A stretch of DNA of 7,496 nucleotides from Clostridiales bacterium (GTDB lineage Bacteria; Bacillota; Clostridia; Lachnospirales; WQUN01), in contig JAISRJ010000019.1 of assembly GCA_031273705.1 (NCBI GenBank), positions 1 to 7,496 on the forward strand. The letters are read 5' to 3'. Below are positions 1 to 5,803 of this stretch, piece by piece. Made by a program: the position numbers and the translations under genes. Below the pieces are notes generated by a model, which saw only the letters and a list, made by a program, of their open reading frames with translations, searched no databases and was not told where the DNA came from. Numbering within the stretch: the stretch's first letter is position 1; each line of letters begins with the position of its first letter.

Positions 1-630
1 GGGCATATACCGTTAGATCTGAAGGCTTTAAATATAGATATGCTGTCTTTGTCCGCTCATAAATTATACGGTCCAAAGGGCGTCGGCGCGTTATATGTCA
101 GAAGAGGAGTTCCGTTAAAATCCTTTATGCATGGCGGGGCGCAAGAGCGCGGTCGCAGAGCAAGCACCGAAAATTTAGCCGGAATAATCGGCCTTGCTAA
201 GGCGATCACTCTTGCGGTTATGGAACAAAAAGACGAATCTGAACGGCTGATAAAACTGCGTGATAAATTAATCGAAGGCGTGTTGTCGCAAGTACCCTAT
301 ACACGGCTAAATGGTTCTCGTAAAAATAGACTGCCGAACAACGCGAATTTTTCTTTTGAGTTTATAGAGGGTGAATCATTGTTATTGCTGCTGGATATGA
401 AGGATATAGCCGCGTCCAGCGGGTCGGCTTGCACTTCCGGATCGTTGGACCCGTCTCATGTTCTGCTGGCAATCGGTTTGCCTCACGAGCAGGCTCATGG
501 TTCGCTCCGCGTAACGCTGGGCAAAGAAAATACCGAGGAAGATATAGATACTTTACTAAACGAGCTGCCCCCGATAGTATCTCGGCTAAGGGATATGTCT
601 CCATTGTATGAGGAAGCTAAAAATAGGTAA
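1..630 (+). CDS. nifS: Cysteine desulfurase, NifS/IscS type (5' end cut off by window)
   Basis: PLP enzyme that converts cysteine to alanine and holds the sulfur as a cysteine persulfide for Fe-S assembly and tRNA thiolation in the cytoplasm. The frame is open from base 1, so the gene begins upstream; about 209 C-terminal residues of a roughly 390-residue family are present. The PLP-binding lysine is seen in SAHKLYGPKG (Lys codon 61-63). The sulfur-accepting cysteine lies in the loop SSGSACTSGS (Cys codon 430-432), followed by the typical LDPSHVLLAIG and SLRVTLG segments and a C-terminal MSPLY. The first ATG in the window, at 40, is internal and not a start. The IscU and MnmA genes directly downstream indicate that it feeds both acceptors. 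NifS and IscS are not separable here; the family call is very secure, the symbol less so. Confidence 0.95.
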   Translation, partial: GHIPLDLKALNIDMLSLSAHKLYGPKGVGALYVRRGVPLKSFMHGGAQERGRRASTENLAGIIGLAKAITLAVMEQKDESERLIKLRDKLIEGVLSQVPYTRLNGSRKNRLPNNANFSFEFIEGESLLLLLDMKDIAASSGSACTSGSLDPSHVLLAIGLPHEQAHGSLRVTLGKENTEEDIDTLLNELPPIVSRLRDMSPLYEEAKNR

Positions 631-654
631 TCATTTGATAAGATATAAAACCAA

Positions 655-662
655 TTAGGAGA
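655..662 (+). promoter_or_regulatory. Ribosome binding site of the IscU gene
   Basis: AGGAGA at 657-662 sits 7 bases before the ATG at 670. It is the clearest Shine-Dalgarno sequence on the plus-strand operon. The 39-base gap between the desulfurase stop and this ATG shows no promoter or terminator, so the two genes are probably co-transcribed. Confidence 0.75.
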
Positions 663-669
663 GATTCTT

Positions 670-1107
670 ATGCTATATAGTGAAAAGGTAATGGATCACT
701 TTTTAAATCCGCGTAATGTTGGCCAGATAGACGACGCCAGCGGGGTAGGAACCGTCGGTAATGCCCGGTGCGGCGATATTATGAGAGTATATTTGAAAAT
801 TTCTGATAACGGAGTGGTCGAGGACGCTAAGTTCAAGACTTTCGGTTGCGGCGCGGCTGTGGCTACGTCCAGTATGGCCACCGAGATGATAAAAGGTAAA
901 TCCGTAAGCGATGCCCTGAGTATTACCAATAAGGCTGTTATGGATGCCCTGGATGGTCTGCCGCCGGTTAAAGTGCATTGTTCCTGTCTGGCGGAAGAGG
1001 CGTTACACGCCGCTTTATGGGATTACGCTCAAAAGAATGATCTGATGATTGAGGGTCTAAAACCACCGGTGTCGGATATAGGCGACCATGATGAGATTTA
1101 TGCCTAA
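670..1107 (+). CDS. iscU: Fe-S cluster assembly scaffold, IscU/NifU N-terminal domain type
   Basis: Scaffold on which Fe-S clusters are built from desulfurase sulfur before transfer to target proteins. The 145 residues form a single IscU domain; no C-terminal Nfu domain is present, so this is not a full-length NifU. The cluster ligands are visible: Cys34 and Asp36 in GNARCGD, Cys60 in TFGCGAA, and His103-Cys104 in PPVKVHCSC. The conserved LAEEAL follows. Residues after about 122 form a short acidic tail. One oddity is an extra cysteine (Cys106) two residues after the conserved Cys104, where Ile or Val is usual (HCSIL or HCSVL). The ATG at 670 has a good Shine-Dalgarno sequence and begins with the family-typical YSEKVMDHF. 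The 3' end overlaps mnmA by 20 bases if that gene starts at 1088. The sequence could equally be labelled nifU; it lacks the features of SufU. Confidence 0.95.
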   Translation: MLYSEKVMDHFLNPRNVGQIDDASGVGTVGNARCGDIMRVYLKISDNGVVEDAKFKTFGCGAAVATSSMATEMIKGKSVSDALSITNKAVMDALDGLPPVKVHCSCLAEEALHAALWDYAQKNDLMIEGLKPPVSDIGDHDEIYA

Positions 1108-2149
1108 GCGCGTTGTAATTGCAATGTCAGGCGGCGTCGATAGTTCGGCGGCCGCCTGTATTTTATTGCGAAAGGGATATGATGTAGTAGGTGTCACCAT
1201 GCAGATCTGGCAGGACGAATCATTAGATGAAATAGAGGCTAATAATGGCTGCTGCGGCCTGGGGGCGGTTGACGACGCCCGACGGGTCGCCGACACGCTG
1301 GGCATACCATACTATGTTCTTAATCTGAAAAGTGAATTTAAAAAATATGTGATAGACTATTTTAAAACCGAATATTTGCGGGGACGCACACCAAACCCCT
1401 GTATAGCTTGCAATAGCTATGTAAAATGGGAGTCGCTGTTGAAAAAATCTCTTGCCCTGGGTGCGGACTACATAGCTACGGGACATTACGCGAGAATATC
1501 CACTCACCCAAAAACAGGTCGGTTGTGTTTGGAATCCGTTAGTAATAAGGATCAATCTTATGCCTTGTACGCGCTCACTCAAGAGCAATTATCCAGAACA
1601 CTGCTTCCCGTCGGGGAATACACTAAACCGGAAATACGTGAATTAGCCCGCTCAAATAATCTGTCTGTATTCGATAAACCGGACAGTCAGGAAATCTGTT
1701 TCGTCCCGGATGGGAATTACGCCTCACATATTCCTAATCCGGCGCAGGGCAACTTTCTGGACGACACTGGTAAAATAATAGGCAGACACAATGGTATAGT
1801 ACATTATACTATCGGACAGCGAAAGGGGTTAGGAGCGTTCGGTAAGCCCATGTTCGTGAGAGCTATCGACGCGGCGGCCAACACCGTTACGCTGTCGGAG
1901 AATGTTCAGTTTCATGAAATGTCCGTAAGCAACATTAATTGGATGGCTTATACCCCCAATCAGGTTCCGACTGGACTAAGCGTAAAAATCCGCTATTCTC
2001 ATAACCCTTCACTCTGTGAAATTAAGATTATTGACGATAACACAATTCATTGTATCTTCGACGAACCTCAACGGGCTGTAACCCCCGGTCAGGCGGCGGT
2101 ATTCTATGAAGGCTCGTCGATTGTCTGCGGAGGGATAATTGAGAAGTGA
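1088..2149 (+). CDS. mnmA: tRNA-specific 2-thiouridylase MnmA (TrmU), three-cysteine variant
   Basis: Adenylates U34 of Lys, Glu and Gln tRNAs and replaces the C2 oxygen with sulfur to give s2U34. At 353 residues it is close to family length. The PP-loop ATPase motif SGGVDSS is at residues 14-20, followed by GRTPNPCIACN (99-109), TGHYAR, KDQSYAL and DSQEICFV (199-206); GQRKGLG opens the C-terminal part. The catalytic cysteines are Cys108 and Cys204. Cys105 replaces the aspartate seen in E. coli-type MnmA (NPDILCN). Residues 53-68 (NGCCGLGAVDDARRVA) resemble clostridial homologues. Starts at 1088, 1091 and 1100 are all in frame. ATG 1100 gives the family-like MPKRVVIAMSGG; 1088 is reported because AGG at 1080-1082 sits 5 bases upstream. 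Either start lies inside iscU, implying translational coupling. The TGA abuts the convergent yacP stop. Confidence 0.96.
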   Translation: MMRFMPKRVVIAMSGGVDSSAAACILLRKGYDVVGVTMQIWQDESLDEIEANNGCCGLGAVDDARRVADTLGIPYYVLNLKSEFKKYVIDYFKTEYLRGRTPNPCIACNSYVKWESLLKKSLALGADYIATGHYARISTHPKTGRLCLESVSNKDQSYALYALTQEQLSRTLLPVGEYTKPEIRELARSNNLSVFDKPDSQEICFVPDGNYASHIPNPAQGNFLDDTGKIIGRHNGIVHYTIGQRKGLGAFGKPMFVRAIDAAANTVTLSENVQFHEMSVSNINWMAYTPNQVPTGLSVKIRYSHNPSLCEIKIIDDNTIHCIFDEPQRAVTPGQAAVFYEGSSIVCGGIIEK

Positions 2150-2719
2150 TTATTTTCTTTTCTTTTTGTTTTTATGGGATCGAGGAGGAGTGTCCTCCTC
2201 ATCGGCGGTCAAACGCATGGTTTCCAGTAACGACGCCGTTTGAGGATCTAAAAGATCCATAAGCTGATTTTTTTTCGCGGGTTTACTGTTAATGTATCGG
2301 CTGCCGGCGGAATGACGCACACGCTCTACTTCACGTTGAAATTCTTGCGCGCTGATCCGCGTCGCTCCTTTGCCTAATATTATTATCTGTTCCGTATAAT
2401 CAGAGGTTACAACGCGCACGGTTCGCCCTCTTAAATCGGCAGCCGCGCGCTCTATAAAATTATCGGCGGTTTCAGATTCTTTTGTATATACAACTTTAAT
2501 ATTATTATAGTGTTCCTCCGAGCCGTAGCCGCCATGCGTTAAGTGAGCGTCAAAAATTAAAACAACATGGTTTTGCTTATAGCCCTGATAATCGCACAAT
2601 ATGTCCATTAATTTAAGCCGAGCATCCTCTAGAGAATATTTGGAGAGTTCACTAAGTTTTTTCCAAGAAAATATTACATTGTAGCCATCTACCAAGACAT
2701 ATTCAGATGAATCGGTCAA
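2150..2719 (-). CDS. yacP: NYN-domain ribosome-associated RNase, YacP/Rae1 family
   Basis: YacP (Rae1 in Bacillus subtilis) is a PIN-like endonuclease that cleaves mRNA during translation on the ribosome. The 189 residues show the NYN landmarks: YVLVDGYNVIF (Asp11), VVLIFDAHL (Asp57), ESETADNFIE (Asp86) and VVTSDYTEQ (Asp107). The acidic residues are intact, so it is probably active. The start is TTG at 2717-2719; it overlaps the rlmB TGA as TTGA, and no ATG or GTG is suitably placed. Only a weak GGGTG lies upstream, so translation probably depends on re-initiation after rlmB. The C-terminus changes from acidic (DEEDTPP) to strongly basic (KNKKKRK), beyond the catalytic domain and plausibly RNA- or ribosome-contacting (inference). 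It is the last gene of the cluster. The family assignment is secure; function is inferred from Rae1. Confidence 0.92.
   Translation of the reverse strand: MTDSSEYVLVDGYNVIFSWKKLSELSKYSLEDARLKLMDILCDYQGYKQNHVVLIFDAHLTHGGYGSEEHYNNIKVVYTKESETADNFIERAAADLRGRTVRVVTSDYTEQIIILGKGATRISAQEFQREVERVRHSAGSRYINSKPAKKNQLMDLLDPQTASLLETMRLTADEEDTPPRSHKNKKKRK
2182..2200. other. Perfect hairpin with SD-like arm inside the yacP 3' coding end
   Basis: Arms GAGGAGGA (2182-2189) and TCCTCCTC (2193-2200) pair perfectly across a 3-base loop, and three more pairs form if C2181 bulges. In yacP it encodes DEEDTPP. One arm is a strong Shine-Dalgarno-like sequence and the other matches the anti-SD. It is not an intrinsic terminator. 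On the plus strand the T-rich tract (2150-2173) comes before the stem, and on the minus strand the stem is followed by an A-rich tract. Confidence 0.55.
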
Positions 2720-3504
2720 GGCGACGCACCCGAAAATTTTCGCCTTCTTACGACTTCATACATCATTATAGCGGCAGCCACCGAGGCGTTAAGTGAGCCT
2801 ATTTTTCCGTACATTGGTATCCTGACTTTAAAATCACAGTTTTTCGCCGTTAATCTGCTCACGCCTTCTCCCTCCGAGCCAATAACTAATCCGACTGCCC
2901 CCGATAGATCCGCGTTAAATAATTCCGTTCCGCTCATGTCGGCGCAGGTAATCCATAAGCCGGCTTGTTTTAACTTTACAATAGCGTCATTTATATTTGC
3001 AACTCGACATACGGGTATATGTTCGGTAGCTCCGGAAGAAGTTTTTACAACAGCAGGCGTTAATCCGACGGAGCGATGTTTTGAAATTATAACGCCATGT
3101 ACCCCGGCAGCTTCCGCCGAGCGCAGGATTGCCCCCAAATTATGAGGATCCATTATCCCATTCAGCAAAATTACAAACGGAGCTTCATTCATATTTTTGG
3201 CAATCCGCAATATCTCGTCTATTTCAACATACGCTTTCGCCGGACATACGCCCAGCACACCTTGATGGGTTCCGGGGGATTCCGATAATTTATCTAATTG
3301 CTCTCGTTCTACTTCCTGTACTATTATTCCGCGTTCTTTGGCGATAGCCATTATTTTTATCAGACTGCCCTGCCGTTCACCCTTTTTTAACAGGATTTTA
3401 TCCAGCGCCTTTTGATGTGTCAAAGCTTCCAACACGGCGTTTCGACCTATTAGAATGTATTTGTCATTCAGAGCGTTCTGAGTTTCTGGAGCTTTCGGAT
3501 TCAT
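2716..3504 (-). CDS. rlmB: 23S rRNA 2'-O-methyltransferase, RlmB/TrmH (SpoU) family
   Basis: SAM-dependent SPOUT methyltransferase; E. coli RlmB makes Gm2251 in the peptidyl-transferase P loop of 23S rRNA. The 262 residues contain an N-terminal L30e-like substrate-binding region (about 16-90) and the knotted catalytic domain (about 108-252). All three SpoU motifs are present: motif 1 NGIMDPHNLG with Arg128, motif 2 IGSEGEGVS (208-216), and motif 3 IPMYGKIGSLNASVA (229-243). Motif 1 has Asn115 where many homologues have Asp. The first 14 or so residues precede the conserved YILIGRNAVLEAL and are unusual. They come from the 41-base overlap with mrnC, which has repeat-like sequence. The ATG is fixed by a strong ribosome binding site inside mrnC. 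Related TrmH-family enzymes methylate other sites, so the exact target is inferred. Confidence 0.93.
   Translation of the reverse strand: MNPKAPETQNALNDKYILIGRNAVLEALTHQKALDKILLKKGERQGSLIKIMAIAKERGIIVQEVEREQLDKLSESPGTHQGVLGVCPAKAYVEIDEILRIAKNMNEAPFVILLNGIMDPHNLGAILRSAEAAGVHGVIISKHRSVGLTPAVVKTSSGATEHIPVCRVANINDAIVKLKQAGLWITCADMSGTELFNADLSGAVGLVIGSEGEGVSRLTAKNCDFKVRIPMYGKIGSLNASVAAAIMMYEVVRRRKFSGASP
3460..3482. repeat. Possible dispersed-repeat (CHSERSE-type) sequence at the mrnC/rlmB junction
   Basis: Read on the plus strand, the bases from 3462 translate to CHSERSEFLELSDSSE. This resembles a translated pattern, CHSERSE followed by EES-like residues, that I recall from spurious ORFs over dispersed repeats in many bacterial genomes. 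The core TCAGAGCGTTCTGA (3468-3481) is a near-palindrome with two mismatched positions. The sequence encodes the mrnC tail and the rlmB N-terminus. Only one copy is in this window, so repeat status is unproven. Confidence 0.3.
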
Positions 3505-3874
3505 CGGAATTCCCCTCCGGTGTACACATAGCGAAGATCTCTTTTATTCGTTCATATTCTTTCAATAGATACAGGTACCCGAACAATGTTTCCATCCCGT
3601 TCGCGTGCCGGTAATCCGTTACGCTGGCGTTTTTGGATTTTGAATGCGGCTTTGAGTTTCGTCCGCTCTTTAGCGTTAATCGTTCTTTTTCCGTTAATTG
3701 ATCATATATACGAAAATAAAATCGTTTCTGCGCGGCGGCCGTCACATAGAGTTTCGCGGCGTCATTTAAATCTTTAATCGGCAGTTGTCCGCCGCTTACA
3801 AGCTTTTCACGCACTAATAACTCAAAAACCGCGTCTCCCAAATAAGCCAGCGCCAAAGGAGACAATTCCATCAT
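3464..3874 (-). CDS. mrnC: Mini-ribonuclease III (MrnC)
   Basis: Dimeric RNase III-type enzyme without a dsRNA-binding domain; in Bacillus subtilis it matures the ends of 23S rRNA. The 136 residues carry the RNase III signature LSPLALAYLGDAVFELLVR with Asp14 and Glu18, the downstream GRNSK...KNASVTDYRHANGMETLFGYLYLL segment with catalytic Glu95, and no further domain. The family normally ends soon after GYLYLL; here about 20 extra Ser/Glu-rich residues (NSDESESSRNSERSE) follow. This tail lies over the start and ribosome binding site of rlmB. The ATG at 3872-3874 overlaps the cysS stop as ATGA; a second ATG follows directly at 3869-3871. The ribosome binding site is weak (GATGG), consistent with coupling to cysS. 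Adjacency to rlmB joins 23S processing with 23S methylation. Confidence 0.93.
   Translation of the reverse strand: MMELSPLALAYLGDAVFELLVREKLVSGGQLPIKDLNDAAKLYVTAAAQKRFYFRIYDQLTEKERLTLKSGRNSKPHSKSKNASVTDYRHANGMETLFGYLYLLKEYERIKEIFAMCTPEGNSDESESSRNSERSE
3512..3518 (-). promoter_or_regulatory. Strong ribosome binding site of rlmB inside mrnC
   Basis: On the minus strand GGAGGGG ends 7 bases before the ATG at 3504. It is embedded in the mrnC tail codons and decides the rlmB start, including the unusual N-terminal 14 residues. rlmB is therefore able to initiate independently of mrnC termination, which occurs 41 bases further downstream. Confidence 0.75.
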
Positions 3875-5283
3875 TTATAATACCATCTAATACCGTCAGC
3901 CCGATCCTCCAATAATACGCCCATATCGGAAAGTTTCTTACGAATAGAATCCGCGGTCGCCCAGTCTTTATTTTTTCTGGCAATCTGTCTCTTTCCGACT
4001 AAACGGTCAATTTCTTGATTTTCCCGGTTAGGTTTATCTATTTCTATTCCTAGAATATCCAGAAGTTCCAAAAGAATTTTTTGAACTTCTTCAATCTGGA
4101 ATGCCGGAGTTTTTGAATTAATATTTGTGTTCGCAAACTTGCAGATTTCATATACCGCCGTGATAGCGTTGGCTGTGTTAAGATCGTCGTCCATTGCCTC
4201 ATCGAATCGGGCGGCAAGGGTGCGAACACTTTCGACTATATTATCTTCCATGCTATCTTCGGATTCAGTTTGATTGTTAGAGTTATTTTCCAGCGCGTAG
4301 CGCAAAAGACCGACACTGTTTGATATACGTTCCAAACCGTTGGCGGCGGCTTCCAATGAAACATCATCAAAGTTTACCGGGCTTCTGTAATGCGCGCTTA
4401 ATATAAAGAAACGTATTACCCTGTAAGAATATTTCTCCGCAATCTCCCGCAGGGTAAAAAAATTACCCTTGGACTTAGACATTTTTTCGTGATTAATATT
4501 TATAAAACCAACATGCATCCAGTAGCGAGCGAATGTTTGACCGTTGGCGGCTTCACTCTGCGCGATCTCGTTTTCGTGGTGCGGAAAAATCAAATCCTCG
4601 CCGCCCGCGTGTATGTCAAAGGTGTCGCCCAGATATTTTTTTGTCATTGCCGAGCATTCAATATGCCAGCCCGGGCGGCCGCCGCCCCAGGGCGAGTCCC
4701 AAAACGGCTCGCCCGGTTTTTGCGGCTTCCAGAGCACAAAATCCAACGGGCTTTGCTTCTCTTCATTAACATCCACTCTCGCGCCGGATATAAGATCGGA
4801 AATATTCTTGCCGGATAAATCGCCGTAATGTTTGAATTTCTCGGTATTATAAAATACAGAGCCGTTTTTTTCGTATGCGAAGCCTTTATCTATTAGAGAT
4901 TGAATCATGGAAATAATTTCATCCATAACTTGGGTAGCCCGAGGGGCTACGGTCGGAGCCTGGCAGTTAAGCCCTCGAATGTCGTGTTCGGCTTCCGCGA
5001 TATATTTCTCAGCCAGTTCCTGGGCGGATATGTTTAATTCCGCTGAGCGATTAATAATTTTATCGTCAATATCCGTAAAATTTTGAACAAAGTTTACCTT
5101 AAAGCCCTTGCGTTCCAAATATTTTCTAAAAGTGTCAAAGACTACCAGCGGACGCGCGTTGCCAATATGCAGCAGGTCATAAACGGTAGGACCGCAGACA
5201 TACATAGAAATATTATTTTCCCGCAGGGGAATTAGCTCTTCTTTTCGACGATTCATTGTGTTATAAATTTTTAAGATTCTCAT
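3871..5283 (-). CDS. cysS: Cysteinyl-tRNA synthetase
   Basis: Class I aminoacyl-tRNA synthetase that charges tRNA-Cys in the cytoplasm. At 470 residues it is close to the 461 of the E. coli enzyme. The HIGH-type motif is HIGN at residues 39-42 and the KMSKS loop is at 267-271. The zinc ligands that select cysteine are in place: Cys30 (MYVCGPT), Cys210 (HIECSAM), His235 and Glu239 (FPHHENEIAQSEA). The C-terminal helical and anticodon-binding region ends in the typical GVLLEDRADGIRWYYK. ATG 5283 has a GGAGG ribosome binding site inside ispF, giving a 23-base overlap. Its stop overlaps the mrnC start as ATGA. This is an intact essential enzyme in its usual Firmicutes place between ispF and mrnC. 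No T-box-like leader is visible in front of cysS, because ispF coding sequence occupies that space. Confidence 0.98.
   Translation of the reverse strand: MRILKIYNTMNRRKEELIPLRENNISMYVCGPTVYDLLHIGNARPLVVFDTFRKYLERKGFKVNFVQNFTDIDDKIINRSAELNISAQELAEKYIAEAEHDIRGLNCQAPTVAPRATQVMDEIISMIQSLIDKGFAYEKNGSVFYNTEKFKHYGDLSGKNISDLISGARVDVNEEKQSPLDFVLWKPQKPGEPFWDSPWGGGRPGWHIECSAMTKKYLGDTFDIHAGGEDLIFPHHENEIAQSEAANGQTFARYWMHVGFININHEKMSKSKGNFFTLREIAEKYSYRVIRFFILSAHYRSPVNFDDVSLEAAANGLERISNSVGLLRYALENNSNNQTESEDSMEDNIVESVRTLAARFDEAMDDDLNTANAITAVYEICKFANTNINSKTPAFQIEEVQKILLELLDILGIEIDKPNRENQEIDRLVGKRQIARKNKDWATADSIRKKLSDMGVLLEDRADGIRWYYK
4690..4721 (+). other. Terminator-like hairpin antisense to cysS
   Basis: On the plus strand GGGCGAG (4690-4696) pairs with CTCGCCC (4708-4714) and is followed after two G bases by five T (4717-4721). 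The shape resembles an intrinsic terminator for antisense transcription. The underlying codons specify the conserved cysS segment PGEPFWDSPWG, so chance plus coding constraint is a sufficient explanation. Confidence 0.25.
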
Positions 5284-5767
5284 ATATCCTCCGTTGCTCC
5301 AATAAGCAGACTGCCCAAGCGGCGATACCTTCTTCCGCGCCTGTAAACCCCAATCCTTCTTCAGTGGTAGCCTTTATATTAACACAGGCGGGATTTATAT
5401 GTAAACTTTCGGCGACATTTTTTTTCATTTCGGGAAAATACTTCGCTAATTTAGGCTTTTGGGCAACGATTACACAATCCAGGTTGCCGATTTTAAAGTT
5501 ATTTTTATGAAGCAGATCATCGACTTTTCGCAATAGAATGATACTGGATATGTCTTTATATTCCGCGGATGTATCCGGAAAGTGCATCCCAATATCCCCC
5601 AGCCCTGACGCCCCCAGCAGAGCGTCCATTATCGCGTGAACCAGAACATCCGAGTCGGAGTGCCCCAATAATCCCTTTGTATGTGCAATCTCCACGCCAC
5701 CGAGGATTAATTTTCTATTTTCGGCCAGTCTATGTACATCGTAGCCGTTACCGATTTTAAAATTCAT
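5261..5767 (-). CDS. ispF: 2-C-methyl-D-erythritol 2,4-cyclodiphosphate synthase
   Basis: Cyclises CDP-ME 2-phosphate to MEcPP, releasing CMP, in the non-mevalonate (MEP) isoprenoid pathway; the enzyme is a cytoplasmic homotrimer. The 168 residues include the metal-binding GYDVHRL (Asp10, His12) and the loop LLGHSDSDVLVHAIMDALLGA (His44). GDIGMHFPD and DCVIVAQKPKL follow, and then the NIKATTEEGLGFTG stretch. The last 10 or so residues extend past the usual end and overlap the cysS start. ATG 5767 has AGAGG 7 bases upstream. The usual fused or adjacent ispD is missing: the gene in front is rmuC, 36 bases away, so IspD must be encoded elsewhere. A TATAAT sequence in that gap could give ispF its own promoter. 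Confidence 0.97.
   Translation of the reverse strand: MNFKIGNGYDVHRLAENRKLILGGVEIAHTKGLLGHSDSDVLVHAIMDALLGASGLGDIGMHFPDTSAEYKDISSIILLRKVDDLLHKNNFKIGNLDCVIVAQKPKLAKYFPEMKKNVAESLHINPACVNIKATTEEGLGFTGAEEGIAAWAVCLLEQRRIYENLKNL
5288..5292 (-). promoter_or_regulatory. Ribosome binding site of cysS inside ispF
   Basis: GGAGG on the minus strand lies 4 bases before the cysS ATG at 5283, followed by AT-rich bases. It supports the start MRILKIYN even though it lies in the ispF coding region. Confidence 0.7.
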
Positions 5768-5774
5768 ATTTCAA

Positions 5775-5779
5775 CCTCT
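5775..5779 (-). promoter_or_regulatory. Ribosome binding site of ispF
   Basis: AGAGG on the minus strand lies 7 bases before ATG 5767, in the 36-base gap after rmuC. It supports the start MNFKIGNGYDVH, which matches where the family begins. Confidence 0.6.
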
Positions 5780-5789
5780 GCCAGTAGAA

Positions 5790-5795
5790 ATTATA
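5790..5795 (-). promoter_or_regulatory. Candidate -10 element of a promoter for the ispF-yacP genes
   Basis: A perfect TATAAT occurs on the minus strand between rmuC and ispF. Transcription from it would begin near 5783, leaving a leader of about 17 bases that still holds the AGAGG site. No good -35 hexamer is found at 16-18 bases; TTAATC at 5816-5821 is 20 bases away and poor. The surrounding TATATA richness makes a chance match likely. Confidence 0.25.
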
Positions 5796-5803
5796 TATAC
5801 TTA

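Noticed and set aside
40..630. ATG at 40 as the true start of the desulfurase
   Set aside because: The frame is open to base 1 and the preceding codons (HIPLDLKALNID) continue the family sequence; the ATG falls just before the PLP lysine, far inside the enzyme.
1147..1156. Perfect 10-base palindrome GGCGGCCGCC
   Set aside because: It encodes the alanines just after the MnmA PP-loop; a chance result of GC-rich Ala codons with no matching copy in a regulatory position.
4489..4828. Several plus-strand open frames across the middle of cysS
   Set aside because: They lie antisense to a highly conserved synthetase region, have no ribosome binding sites and resemble no family; they reflect the GC-rich codons of cysS.
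5221..5300. T-box or other leader riboswitch for cysS
   Set aside because: The space before cysS is ispF coding sequence; no T-box sequence, stem-loop array or terminator was seen.
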